Below the pieces are notes generated by a model that did no database searches, had not been told where the DNA came from, and worked only from the letters and a program-made list of their open reading frames with translations. Shown piece after piece: positions 14,949 through 23,597 of a stretch of DNA of 64,000 bases. The position numbers and the translations under genes are program-made. Origin of the DNA: Pseudonocardia sp. (GTDB lineage Bacteria; Actinomycetota; Actinomycetes; Mycobacteriales; Pseudonocardiaceae); NCBI RefSeq assembly GCF_029263155.1, contig NZ_JAJCYB010000111.1, forward strand, positions 1 through 64,000. Reading direction: 5' to 3'. How positions within the stretch are numbered: the stretch's first letter is position 1; each line of letters starts with the position of its first letter.

Positions 14949-16331
14949 TCATGAACTTCCCAACCTCAGCGCCTCTTCGACCCGGCGCCGGACCGTCGCG
15001 TCCTGGCCGGAGATGCACTTCGCGTAGACCCGGAGCAGCACGTCCACGCTGTGCCCCGCCCACGCGGCCACCTGGGGCGCCGGAACCCCACCGTTGAGCC
15101 ACGTGGACACCGCGGCGTGGCGGAGGTCGTAGGGCCGACGAGCGAGCGGAGAAGCCGCCTCCTCTGTGCTCAGCACAGCAGCACGGGCGACCGCCCAGCG
15201 CCGGCCGTACAGGCTCTCCGAGAGCGGCCCACCCCGCACGCCCCGGAACAGCCGGCCATCGGGAGTCGTCCCGTGGTCGTCGAGGTGCTGGTGCAGCAGC
15301 GCGGTCAGCTCCGGGGGAGAGGGCACGACCCGGACCTCCTCCGTGCCCCGGTGCTTCAACTGGCGAGGCTCCCGCCGGGTGCCGGACTCACTCCACGACC
15401 GCCCGGCCGAGGGTGCCGACGTGCTCAGGTACAACTCGCCCCACCCCTTCGCCGGGAGCGACAGCGCGTCCTTCCGAAGATCGACGGCTTCCCCGGGCCG
15501 GAGCGCGGCGTAGTACATGACCCCGAAGAACGCGACCAGGCGCGCGCCGACCGGTTCCTGTGCCCGCACCGCGTCGAGCAGCGCCCGAGCCTGCCCGTGA
15601 TTGATCACCACCCGCGGGTTCACTGCCTCGGTGACCTTCGGAGCGCGCCACTTGATCGACGCGACCGGATTGCCGGACAGGTGCCCGAGCTCCACCGCGT
15701 ACTCCACGGCGTTGTAGAAGATCGCCCGCTTCCGCGCCACCGTCGATGCCGCAGCCGGCTTCCCGTCCATCCGCAGCGCCAGCGCATCGAGAGCCGGCCG
15801 CAACACCCCCGGATCGGCGAGATCCCGCACCGGCCGGGTGTTCGCCGCGACCCACCGCTCCGCCCGCCGATGCGCGTCATCCGGTGGCCCGCTCGCCCGA
15901 CGCCGGGCGTTGAACGACCAGCCGTAGAGCGCTGCACGCATCGCCTCCGGTCCCGGCCGGCTCTTGACGGACGCGAGCAGCGCGGGCGTCACGGTGGCCA
16001 GCGAATCGGCGATGCCCTGACGGCTCTTGCCCGCAGCGTGCGGCCACTTCATGTCGACATAGGCGCACGCGTGGTCGTACCAGCTCACCGCCGCCTCCTC
16101 CGGCCGATCCCAGGTCATCGGCCGCCCGGTTGCGACCGAGAACGGCTCACCGCGCCGGGTCGCCGACACCAGATCGGACCGGAAGCTGTCGGCCATCGCC
16201 CGTGTCGGGAAGCTGTCGTGCCACTCCTTGCCGCCGACCAACCAGCGCACCCGGTAGGTGGTCCCGCTCGCCCACGCGCGCTTGCTGACGCCCCAGACAC
16301 GCACGCTGTAGGTCGTCGGATCGCCGCTCAT
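14949..16331 (-). CDS. int: tyrosine recombinase (AICE integrase)
   Basis: 460 residues. The N-terminal part has an AP2-like arm-binding domain (GTTYRVRWLVGGKEWHDSFP), followed by a SAM-like core-binding domain. Catalytic residues: Arg in YYAALRPGEAVDL near 275, HxxR-type box RPYDLRHAAVSTW near 402, His in AAWAGHSVDVLL near 426, and the nucleophilic Tyr in LRVYAKC near 436. It overlaps xis by ATGA and lies 115 bp from attL. It would integrate and, with Xis, excise the element at tRNA-Tyr. Confidence 0.95.
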   Translation of the reverse strand: MSGDPTTYSVRVWGVSKRAWASGTTYRVRWLVGGKEWHDSFPTRAMADSFRSDLVSATRRGEPFSVATGRPMTWDRPEEAAVSWYDHACAYVDMKWPHAAGKSRQGIADSLATVTPALLASVKSRPGPEAMRAALYGWSFNARRRASGPPDDAHRRAERWVAANTRPVRDLADPGVLRPALDALALRMDGKPAAASTVARKRAIFYNAVEYAVELGHLSGNPVASIKWRAPKVTEAVNPRVVINHGQARALLDAVRAQEPVGARLVAFFGVMYYAALRPGEAVDLRKDALSLPAKGWGELYLSTSAPSAGRSWSESGTRREPRQLKHRGTEEVRVVPSPPELTALLHQHLDDHGTTPDGRLFRGVRGGPLSESLYGRRWAVARAAVLSTEEAASPLARRPYDLRHAAVSTWLNGGVPAPQVAAWAGHSVDVLLRVYAKCISGQDATVRRRVEEALRLGSS

Positions 16332-16537
16332 GCCGCGTCCGCGAGCGAGGCCAACCAGGAGTCCAGATCATCGCGCCGGACCCGGATTGCTCCGTTCGGG
16401 AGCCGCACGCATCGAGGGGCCTTCCCGACCTGCCGCCACTGGTAGAACGTCGACCGGGCCACCTGCAGCTCCTCGCAGAGCTGGTCCACCGTCAGCTGCT
16501 CCACGACCGTCCGGGCCACCGTGGCCACGCGCTTCAC
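16328..16537 (-). CDS. xis: excisionase, MerR-like HTH
   Basis: 69 residues with the HTH_17 excisionase pattern: LTVDQLCEELQVARSTFYQW, then GKAPRCVRLPNGAIRVRRDD and LDSWLASL. Such proteins bend attachment-site DNA and favour excision. It overlaps both repSA and int by 4 nt, so the three are co-translated. Confidence 0.9.
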   Translation of the reverse strand: MKRVATVARTVVEQLTVDQLCEELQVARSTFYQWRQVGKAPRCVRLPNGAIRVRRDDLDSWLASLADAA

Positions 16538-18201
16538 GCCGCCTCCCCAGCAGTTGCCGAGCGATCGTCGGGTGGATCGCCGGCCAGGGCCTGGGCGGCG
16601 GTGTAGTCGGCTTTCCAGCGCTGTCGCTGCGAGATCGCGTGCAGCAGCAGTGCAGGTCTCGTCGGCACGTCCGGATCACCGGGCCGGGTCTTCTCCCACT
16701 CGAACGGCCCGTCATCCACGGCGTAGCCGGGGCGCACGCCGGCCCGGTCGAGGAGTTGCCGAACGAACTCGGCCCGCTCGGCCTGGTGGTCGTCGAGCGT
16801 CTTCCCGGACCACTTGCGCGAGACCAGGACGCGACGTCCGCCGATGCCGAGGTGCTCGGGCCGGTGCGCTTTGCCCTTGCACTGCCCGGGGACTGCCGTG
16901 TGTCTGACCTTCTTCGGCTGCACGCCGTACAGCAGCCAGATCGGGCACTGCGGCGAGCACGGCGTCTTCTCCAGCTCGGCGACCAGGCGGCGCCGGTGCT
17001 CGCGTTGCCGAACGCTGGGGTCCTCCACCATCCCGGCCGCCTGGGAGACCGACTTGGTGAGGTACTTGGTCAGGTAGCCGATGTGGCGGCCGGCTTCTTC
17101 GGTGCCGCCGAGGATGCCCTTGACGTGTACCTGCGCCCCGAACGTCACCGTGTGCCCGGGGGTGAGCAGCACCTCCGGATCGGTGGCCGCGTCCCAGGTG
17201 GGCAGCTCTGCGCCGGTGTCGGGGTCGACGAACCCGTGGGTGTCGTCGTTCCACACGGGCGCGTGGTCGCCGCGATATACCTGCTCGTCGTGGTGGGGCC
17301 ACCACACCTGGTGGTAGGTGGCGGCGGTGATGGCCCGCAGCTCGGCGCGCGGAATGCTGCCGCGGATGGCGGCGTGGAAGTGCGGGGCCCCGCGCTTCTG
17401 GGGCTCGATGGTCCCGAAGTACTGGACCTCCCAGCCGACGCAGCGGCGGGTGTTCTGCCAGAATCGGTCCACCGCCTTCGGGAAGTGGATCGCGTCGCGG
17501 GCCGCCCGGCGGTAGTCGTAGTTCGCCGGGTCCAGCGCGGCCCCGTCGCCGTCCACCCGCCCGTAGGAGTCCAGCGTCAGCGTCAGGAACGTCGACGGCC
17601 GGTACTTCCCGCCGAACACCTGCCCGAGCGTGCGCTTCTCCACCGGCCGACGCGGCAGGTTCGGCGCGTCCTGCCGCCGCCGGGTGGACCGCTTCACCGC
17701 CGGGCGGTCGGGCGGATCGAGCGGTTCCAGCCGGCCCGTCACACCGGCCCGGCGCAGCTCGTCGTCGAGGACGGCGACGGTGTTGCGGATCGCCTCCCGC
17801 TCGGTCTCGTCGGCCTCCTCCTGGTAAACGACGTGCAGATCCGCCCGCACGGCCAGCAGCTCCTTCTGCGTCTCGGTGGGCGCCGGCCGGTCCGGAATCG
17901 GTTCGTGCTCGAGGTGCCAGCCCTCCCGGCACTGAGTCATCCGGGTCCGGCGGCACTTCTCCGCACACGGCCGGCACAGGTCCTCCCGCCGCGCCCCGCA
18001 CGGGACCGGGACGACCTCCACCCGGCCGGTCGTGAGGTCGATCCGCCGCATCGCCAGCGGGCGGACACAGACCCCGTGGTCCTCCGCGAGCTGCTGCGCG
18101 ACGTCCCCGGACAGGGACATGAGCGCCTTCTGCGCGCGGGTGAGTTCGCCGTACTCGACCGTCCCAGCCGTCGGATCGGTGGTGGTGTCGGTGGTGGTCA
18201 T
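16534..18201 (-). CDS. repSA: RepSA-like replication initiator
   Basis: 555 residues from the ATG overlapping the traB stop (ATGA). N-terminal Cys clusters include CRPCAEKCRRTRMTQC. The rolling-circle HUH motif is RGAPHFHAAIRG near residue 275 and the catalytic Tyr region IGYLTKYLTKSV near residue 377. This is the long Rep of pSAM2-type AICEs and differs from the shorter HUH Rep of element 1. It nicks the double-strand origin of the excised circle. Confidence 0.92.
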   Translation of the reverse strand: MTTTDTTTDPTAGTVEYGELTRAQKALMSLSGDVAQQLAEDHGVCVRPLAMRRIDLTTGRVEVVPVPCGARREDLCRPCAEKCRRTRMTQCREGWHLEHEPIPDRPAPTETQKELLAVRADLHVVYQEEADETEREAIRNTVAVLDDELRRAGVTGRLEPLDPPDRPAVKRSTRRRQDAPNLPRRPVEKRTLGQVFGGKYRPSTFLTLTLDSYGRVDGDGAALDPANYDYRRAARDAIHFPKAVDRFWQNTRRCVGWEVQYFGTIEPQKRGAPHFHAAIRGSIPRAELRAITAATYHQVWWPHHDEQVYRGDHAPVWNDDTHGFVDPDTGAELPTWDAATDPEVLLTPGHTVTFGAQVHVKGILGGTEEAGRHIGYLTKYLTKSVSQAAGMVEDPSVRQREHRRRLVAELEKTPCSPQCPIWLLYGVQPKKVRHTAVPGQCKGKAHRPEHLGIGGRRVLVSRKWSGKTLDDHQAERAEFVRQLLDRAGVRPGYAVDDGPFEWEKTRPGDPDVPTRPALLLHAISQRQRWKADYTAAQALAGDPPDDRSATAGEAA

Positions 18202-19784
18202 GCGGGGCCTCCGATCGGGTGCAGAGCCGGGACGAGCAGCGCGAGAGGGCCGCCCTGGGCCGGGATGGCCAGCCCGGACGGGGTCGTGACGAACCGCTCC
18301 AGGTCCTTGATCACGTGATCGGGCACCCACGCTGAGCGGACCCGGAGGGGTTCGCGGATGCCCTCGCCGAACAGGTAGCCCACCCCGGGCTCGTGCTCCC
18401 CGATCCGGTTCGCCCACGCCCCCCGGTCGTAGGCGTGCTCGCCCAGGACCATGGACACGTGGCTCTTGGAGGCGACGCGTAGGCAGATGCGGCGCGGGAA
18501 CAGCTCCCGGACCGGGACGGTGTCCTTGGTCGGTTCCTGGACGTAGCCGCGCACCGAGTACCCGAGCGCGCGGCCCTGCGTGGTCAGCAGGGCGACACGC
18601 TCGACGATCGCTTCGCGGGTCTTCCTATCGCCGACGTAGCGGACCAGGGCGCCGATCTCGTCGAACTCGATCAGCTCCAACGGGAACTCCCGGCTGATCG
18701 GCACGACCCGCTTGTAGGTGGAGAAGCGTTCCTTCCTCTCGGTCATGCCGTCGATCAGGTCGTCGAGCAGCGCGAGGGCGTCCTTGCTGGTGGAGGCGTA
18801 GCGGTGGAACACCCGCCGCCCGTAGGCCAGCTCCATCCCCTTCGGGTCGATGGCGGAGACCCGGACGAGGCCGTCGCGGATGGCCGGGGCCATCGAGATG
18901 ATCGGCGCCCAGGTGAACGAGTTCTTCCCGGCTCCGGTGGAGCCGGCCACGAGGGTGTGGCTGCCCTCGATGGCTTGGAACCAGTCCGTGCCGTATTCGG
19001 TGCGCCCGGACCAGATCCGGCGGAAGTCGATGTGCTCCCCGAGCACTCCCCACAGCGCACCGAGTGGCTGGCAGTCGACGACGGAGGCCAATCGGTCGTG
19101 GCGCTGGTAGTCGATCGACACCAGGTTCGGGCCGAGCTCGCGGACCTGGCACCGGGTCACCCCGCGCGCGACGGCCAGCGAGCGAGCGGCGGCGTCGAAG
19201 TCCTCCGGGGTCTGCCCCGGGACCAGGCGCACGCGGACCTCATCCCAGGAGCCGCCGGAGCGGACCCTGACCACCCGGGGCACCTCATCGGGCCGGCCGG
19301 TTGTCGTGGGCCGGACCATCGAGCGGCGGAACGGGTTGACCTGCACGTGCACGCCCGGGTCCCGCTCGGTGACCGTGAGGCCGCAGGCGCGGAGCCAGCG
19401 GGGCATCTTGCGGGCGTAGACCGCCCACCGCAGCCACCAGGCCCGTAGGTGGCGGCCGGCCCACGGCTCGAAGGAGTCGTGATCGCAGTACCGCCAGCCG
19501 AGCAGTCCGAGCCCCAGGACGCCGAGCGTGATCACGAGCGAGAGCCAGCCCAGGACGTAGCACCAGCCCACGACGAACGCGGTACCGATGCTGGTGCGCC
19601 AGTGCTTGACGATCCAGCGCCCGAGCTTCCACGCGCCCTTCACGAGGAGCCAGGCGGTGACGAACACGACCGCGACCGCGGCCAGGGCTTCAAGCAATTG
19701 GGTCAGCCAGCGGCCGAGCTTGTGCAGCATCCACAGCCCGGCACCGGCAACGAGCGCAAGCAACACGAGTTGTGCGGTGGTCAT
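18198..19784 (-). CDS. TraB/FtsK-type DNA transfer protein
   Basis: 528 residues. Two to four membrane segments lie within residues 1-98 (LVLLALVAGAGLWML, AVAVVFVTAWLLV, VVGWCYVLGWLSLVITLGVL). The FtsK/SpoIIIE motor follows, with Walker A GSTGAGKN at 281-288 and Walker B LELIEFDEIGAL near residue 375. The Asn after the P-loop Lys is unusual, although AICE Tra proteins do vary there. It is the single protein expected to move double-stranded element DNA between mycelia. It is coupled to repSA and to the HTH gene. Confidence 0.9.
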   Translation of the reverse strand: MTTAQLVLLALVAGAGLWMLHKLGRWLTQLLEALAAVAVVFVTAWLLVKGAWKLGRWIVKHWRTSIGTAFVVGWCYVLGWLSLVITLGVLGLGLLGWRYCDHDSFEPWAGRHLRAWWLRWAVYARKMPRWLRACGLTVTERDPGVHVQVNPFRRSMVRPTTTGRPDEVPRVVRVRSGGSWDEVRVRLVPGQTPEDFDAAARSLAVARGVTRCQVRELGPNLVSIDYQRHDRLASVVDCQPLGALWGVLGEHIDFRRIWSGRTEYGTDWFQAIEGSHTLVAGSTGAGKNSFTWAPIISMAPAIRDGLVRVSAIDPKGMELAYGRRVFHRYASTSKDALALLDDLIDGMTERKERFSTYKRVVPISREFPLELIEFDEIGALVRYVGDRKTREAIVERVALLTTQGRALGYSVRGYVQEPTKDTVPVRELFPRRICLRVASKSHVSMVLGEHAYDRGAWANRIGEHEPGVGYLFGEGIREPLRVRSAWVPDHVIKDLERFVTTPSGLAIPAQGGPLALLVPALHPIGGPA

Positions 19785-20107
19785 CAGGCCACCTCCCGAG
19801 TGGTGGCCGGGCCGGCGGCCCAGCGCTGGTGTGCGGCCTGGCGGGTGACGCCGAGCCGGGAGGCGATCTCGCCCCAGGAGTAGCCGGCCTGCCGGAGGCC
19901 GGTGACGGCGTCGCCGATCGCGGCATCGAGATCGGCCGACAGCGCGGCGAGGTCGGGCAGGGCCTCGACATCACCCGCGGCGATCCGCCGGCCGGCCGCG
20001 CGGATGATGCGGCGGCCGAACGCGGCGAACTCGGAGTTCTCCACCACCCGTGGCGACCGTCCGGCCGTCAAGGTGGCGTTGACGCGGGATCGGGTGCGGG
20101 CGCTCAC
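19784..20107 (-). CDS. sigma-like HTH element protein
   Basis: 107 residues from GTG 20107, which overlaps the WhiB stop as GTGA. The C-terminal HTH reads LRQAGYSWGEIASRLGVTRQ then AAHQRW, the RNA polymerase sigma region 4-like fold common beside traB in AICEs. Probably a DNA-binding regulator. Confidence 0.8.
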   Translation of the reverse strand: MSARTRSRVNATLTAGRSPRVVENSEFAAFGRRIIRAAGRRIAAGDVEALPDLAALSADLDAAIGDAVTGLRQAGYSWGEIASRLGVTRQAAHQRWAAGPATTREVA

Positions 20108-20400
20108 GCGGCCACCGCCCCAGGCCGGGCCGAAGCGGGTTGGCGGCCGGCGAACAGGTCGGCCCGCTCGTCCGGGGTCAGCCCGGCGGTGATGCCCCAC
20201 CGTCGGGCCGGGTCCTCGCCGGTCATGACGTCGAGCAGGCAGGCCAGCCGGACCGGGCAGCCCGCGCAGATTTCGCGGGCGGCGGTGACGGCGGGGCCGG
20301 TGGGGTCGAGGTCGAGCGGGTAGAAGATCTCCGCGTCCACCCGGGCGCACTCGGCGTCGCGGCGCCAGTCACGGCCGGTGGCGGTGGTCGTGGCGTTCAT
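20104..20400 (-). CDS. WhiB-family iron-sulfur regulator
   Basis: 98 residues. Four conserved Cys: one in RRDAECARVD and three in REICAGCPVRLACLLD. The family turn follows as RWGITAGLTPDER. These proteins bind a 4Fe-4S cluster and partner with the principal sigma factor. WhiB genes are typical AICE and phage passengers and may link transfer to host physiology. Confidence 0.92.
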   Translation of the reverse strand: MNATTTATGRDWRRDAECARVDAEIFYPLDLDPTGPAVTAAREICAGCPVRLACLLDVMTGEDPARRWGITAGLTPDERADLFAGRQPASARPGAVAA

Positions 20401-20792
20401 GGGGTCACCCCCAGCTCGACCCAGTTGGACAGCGCGCCCGCGGCGTCGGAAGTGGGGCGGTGCTCGGCGCGGGCGCGCCAGTCCGCGGCGAGGTCGCGCC
20501 AGAACCGGGCCCGGTCCCGTTCCTGGCACTCCGCGGCGATCGCGGCGTGCCGGAACACCGATTGCACGCCCGGGTCACAGCGGGTGCCGACGACCAAGAC
20601 CCGCCACCAGCCAGCGGCGCGCGCGCAGATCATCGCCAACTGCTCCGCGCGCTCGGCCCGCTCGGCGTCGGTGCCCGGCCGGGTCGCGGCCAGGACCTGG
20701 AACTGCCGGTAGTAGTCGTTCGTCGCCGTGGCGACCCGATCCGCCACGGGCGGCCGGTCGATGTCGGTCGAGGTGTTCGGGTGTGTACTCAT
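20397..20792 (-). CDS. conserved AICE hypothetical protein
   Basis: 131 residues, helical, with Trp-rich segments (AAGWWRVLVVGTR, RFWRDLAADWRARAEHRP). It overlaps whiB by ATGA and is the first gene of the coupled xis-to-orf run. No function is known to me. Confidence 0.7.
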   Translation of the reverse strand: MSTHPNTSTDIDRPPVADRVATATNDYYRQFQVLAATRPGTDAERAERAEQLAMICARAAGWWRVLVVGTRCDPGVQSVFRHAAIAAECQERDRARFWRDLAADWRARAEHRPTSDAAGALSNWVELGVTP

Positions 20793-20854
20793 CTAGGGTT
20801 CGTGTCCTTCCGGGACTCGGATTCCTTGCCAGGGGTTGGGGACTAGGGAGATCA

Positions 20855-20889
20855 GGAGGGGAGCCCGGTTGCCGCCGTGGCTCCCCTCC
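20855..20889 (-). terminator. hairpin after pra
   Basis: Perfect 11-bp inverted repeat GGAGGGGAGCC / GGCTCCCCTCC with a 13-nt loop, beginning 10 nt after the pra stop. It makes pra a separate transcription unit from the downstream gene run, or attenuates readthrough. No T-run follows. Confidence 0.65.
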
Positions 20890-20899
20890 GCCATGTCGT

Positions 20900-21334
20900 T
20901 CAGGCGGCCTCCCCGGAGTTCGCCCGGGGCGCCGGCTTGCCCGCGCCGGCCTGCTGCGGGGCGCGCATCGCCGCAGCGCGGAAGCTGTAGGCCACGCGGG
21001 CGCGTCCGCCGTTCTCGTTGAGGTACGGCGTGACCGTCAGCCCGTCGAACTCGACCGGGCGGAACGGCATCCCTGGGATCGCCTCCGGCGGGACCGGCTG
21101 GTGCGGGGCGGAGATCTTCACCGTGACCGTCTTGGCGTCCTTGCGGGCGTCGGGGTCCGGGTCGAGCACCGACACCGACCACACCAACAGACCCGAGTCC
21201 TTGTCGGTGGCCTGCACCGGGCGCTCCCGGGTCGAACGCTCGAAGTCCCGCACCGGCTCCACGTCCCCGACGACATACGCGCCGTGCGGGAACACGTCAC
21301 CGTGGTTGACCTTGAACTTGCCGTTGATCGCCAT
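20900..21334 (-). CDS. pra: Pra-type activator of replication, integration and excision
   Basis: 144 residues. MAINGKFKVNHGDVFPHGAY, VEPVRDFERSTRERPVQATD and PFRPVEFDGLTVTPYLNENG match the Pra family of pSAM2-like elements. Pra turns on the rep-xis-int genes and is repressed by KorSA. A perfect long operator (21363-21402) lies 28 bp upstream, matching that model. The C-terminal tail is low-complexity. Confidence 0.85.
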   Translation of the reverse strand: MAINGKFKVNHGDVFPHGAYVVGDVEPVRDFERSTRERPVQATDKDSGLLVWSVSVLDPDPDARKDAKTVTVKISAPHQPVPPEAIPGMPFRPVEFDGLTVTPYLNENGGRARVAYSFRAAAMRAPQQAGAGKPAPRANSGEAA

Positions 21335-21362
21335 TGCGTCTCCTGTGTGAGCGGCAGACCGT

Positions 21363-21402
21363 GTGGCCTATGCCACTTACCACTATAAGTGGCATAGGCC
21401 AC
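21363..21402. promoter_or_regulatory. probable GntR/KorSA operator at pra
   Basis: Perfect inverted repeat: GTGGCCTATGCCACTTA (21363-21379), 6-bp spacer, complement at 21386-21402. Each 17-bp arm contains its own partial dyad. CCTATGCCACT recurs upstream of the gntR gene (22213-22223). Confidence 0.82.
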
Positions 21403-21442
21403 TGACGCAACGGGGGTGTGGACAACCCCGCCGGGGGAGGGG

Positions 21443-22189
21443 CTACCGGGCCAGCGGGTACTCCTGGCGGAAGGCCCAACGGTCCGACGGATACGTCGCA
21501 TCATCGAACTGGATCGGCAGGTCAGACGAGTCGTAGGCGGTCAGTCGGTAGACCAGCACGGCCGCCGGCCGGGGGAGTTCGAGCACGCGGCGTTCGTCGG
21601 CCGTGGCGAGTCGCGCGGCGACCTGATCGCGGGCGTACTCGGACTCGCGCCCGGTCACCTCAGCGATGTACTTGCCCGTCCCACCCAGCAGCCGTTCCGG
21701 GTACAAGAGGCGAGGCGCCTGCTCGGCGAGGTCGGGGGCAAACCACGACGTCGACAGCTCGATCGGCTTCCCACCCTCACCGCGGAGCAGGCGGGTCCGG
21801 CGGATTACGTCACTGCCGGCCGGGAGCTGCAACGCCTCGACGACGTGATCGGCGCCGGCCACGATGTCGGTCGCCAGGAACTCCACCGACTCCGTCGCCC
21901 CGTACATCGTGCCGAGATCACGGCCCCGCTCGTACCGCTCACGGGCACGCGGCGCGGACTGACTCGCCCGGACGTAGGTACCCGAACCCTGCCGGGACTC
22001 CACGAGGCCCTGCACGCGCAGCGACTCCAGAGCCCGAGCCGCGGTCGGGCGAGCCACGCTCCACCGCGCGGCCAGCTCACGCTCCGACGGGACCTCATCA
22101 CCGGGGCTGAGGTCCCCGCGGACGATCTGGTCGCGGATGTGGCCGGCTATCTGCAGGTACTTGGGGAGCACCTTCTGGATCTCGGGCAT
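21443..22189 (-). CDS. GntR-family (HutC-type) repressor, KorSA-like
   Basis: 248 residues. The N-terminal winged helix (KYLQIAGHIRDQIVRGDLSP, PSERELAARWSVARPTAARA, LVESRQGSGTYV) is followed by a UTRA ligand domain (residues about 95-240). KorSA of pSAM2 has the same position and represses pra and itself. Shared operator sequences in front of both genes support that role here. It lies alone, divergent from the cargo gene at 22274. Confidence 0.88.
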   Translation of the reverse strand: MPEIQKVLPKYLQIAGHIRDQIVRGDLSPGDEVPSERELAARWSVARPTAARALESLRVQGLVESRQGSGTYVRASQSAPRARERYERGRDLGTMYGATESVEFLATDIVAGADHVVEALQLPAGSDVIRRTRLLRGEGGKPIELSTSWFAPDLAEQAPRLLYPERLLGGTGKYIAEVTGRESEYARDQVAARLATADERRVLELPRPAAVLVYRLTAYDSSDLPIQFDDATYPSDRWAFRQEYPLAR

Positions 22190-22210
22190 TGCCCCTCGCG
22201 CTCATCAACT

Positions 22211-22230
22211 GTCCTATGCCACTGGCCACT
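22211..22230. promoter_or_regulatory. probable autoregulatory operator of gntR
   Basis: GTCCTATGCCACTGGCCACT shares CCTATGCCACT with each arm of the pra operator. It sits 21 bp upstream of the GntR start and 44 bp before the divergent DUF1152 gene, so it may also affect that cargo gene. Confidence 0.65.
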
Positions 22231-22273
22231 CTAGGCTCCTGGCGTTCACTGGAGTTCAACTAGGGTCGCGCCT

Positions 22274-23386
22274 GTGCGGACACTGATTGTCGCCGCCGGG
22301 GGCGGTGGAGACGCCATCACCGGCGCCGCTATCGGCGGCCGCCAGGGCACGTCCGGCTTGCCCGTCGTCATGACCTACTCGTGGGATCGGCTCATGATCG
22401 ACCCGCTTCCCGGTCCGCGGATCGCCGCAGACTTCACCGGACTGCATCAGCTCGCGCCGCATGTGCTCGAAGTGGTTGCCACGACCACGCCGATTGGTAG
22501 CGCCGGCTCATCACTTCCGCGGCTCGCGGCCGAGCTGCCCGCCCGTCTGCTGTTGCTCGATCCGAGCGGGGGAGCGGTCGGGCTGGCCCGTCAGATCGCG
22601 GCCGCCGTCGAGTTCTTCCAGTTCGACGACATCGACCTGATCGACGTCGGAGGCGACGCCCTCACCGATGGTGCAGACCCGGGACTGCGCAGCCCGCTCG
22701 CGGATCAACTCGCGCTCGCGGCGTGCGTGCGAACCGGAATCCCGGCACGACTGCTCATCACGGGTGCTGGTCTCGACGGCGAGCTACCTGCCGCAGTGAT
22801 CGCGGAGCGACTGGCCAGGCTCGACGCGCAGCACCTACCCCCACTCGATGCCGAGGCCATCGCCCCCGTTCGCCAGGTGTTTGGGTGGCATCCGTCCGAG
22901 GCGTCCGGACTGCTGGCCGCAGCGGCCGCGGGGAGGCGTGGAAAGGTCGAAGTCCGGGACGCCGGCGATCACGTCGAAATGACAGACGCCACGACGATGC
23001 TGTCTGCCGTCGATGCAAAGCGCGCTGCCGACATGACCCCCGCAGTGCACCTAGCCGTTGCTCCGTCGCTCGACAACGCTGAGCGAATGATTCGGGAGGT
23101 CACCGGAATTTCGGAGATCGCCTACGAGACCAAGAAGGCTGCACGGCTCGCCGCCCACCAGGCGCACGAACCGACCACGGCCGACCTTCCCGCCGTTGAC
23201 CGTTTCGCTGACGACGCCAGAGCGCATGGCGCTGACTTCGTCAGCGTCCGTCGCCTATCGGAACTGCTCGGCGCAACCACGCTACCCGCATTCGGCGCCC
23301 TGACCGATCTACTCTCGACCGACCGCGCAGAGCGCTACGAATTCTCGCTCTATCGGACCGCCTCTGGCCGTCGCTCTCTCCGCTGA
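22274..23386 (+). CDS. DUF1152 family protein (AICE cargo)
   Basis: 370 residues from GTG 22274. The N-terminus RTLIVAAGGGGDAITGAAIG is a Gly-rich Rossmann-like loop. FDDIDLIDVGGDAL near residue 120 and LLITGAGLDGEL near 160 are further acid/Gly motifs of the family. DUF1152 proteins are of unknown function, with a predicted nucleotide-binding fold. It is divergent from the repressor and the first gene of the accessory part of the element. Confidence 0.75.
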   Translation: MRTLIVAAGGGGDAITGAAIGGRQGTSGLPVVMTYSWDRLMIDPLPGPRIAADFTGLHQLAPHVLEVVATTTPIGSAGSSLPRLAAELPARLLLLDPSGGAVGLARQIAAAVEFFQFDDIDLIDVGGDALTDGADPGLRSPLADQLALAACVRTGIPARLLITGAGLDGELPAAVIAERLARLDAQHLPPLDAEAIAPVRQVFGWHPSEASGLLAAAAAGRRGKVEVRDAGDHVEMTDATTMLSAVDAKRAADMTPAVHLAVAPSLDNAERMIREVTGISEIAYETKKAARLAAHQAHEPTTADLPAVDRFADDARAHGADFVSVRRLSELLGATTLPAFGALTDLLSTDRAERYEFSLYRTASGRRSLR

Positions 23387-23597
23387 CAACACCGCTCTGG
23401 TCAGTCGTGTTCAGAACGTCCGCCCACTTCAAAGCGGTGCCTGCGGCGCCGCGTGCAACACTGCGCTCGATCAGCCGCAAGCGCCCGCCCCTGGGCTGCG
23501 TCCTCCGGCCGGGCCGGTCGGCGTGCGGCCGAGATGATAGAGCCGTCATGCGACGACAAGTCGCGCCGATCGCACAAATTCAGGAGGAGACTATGCA

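Noticed and set aside
16330-18318. 662-codon plus-strand open frame
   Set aside because: Antisense to repSA; no recognisable protein features.
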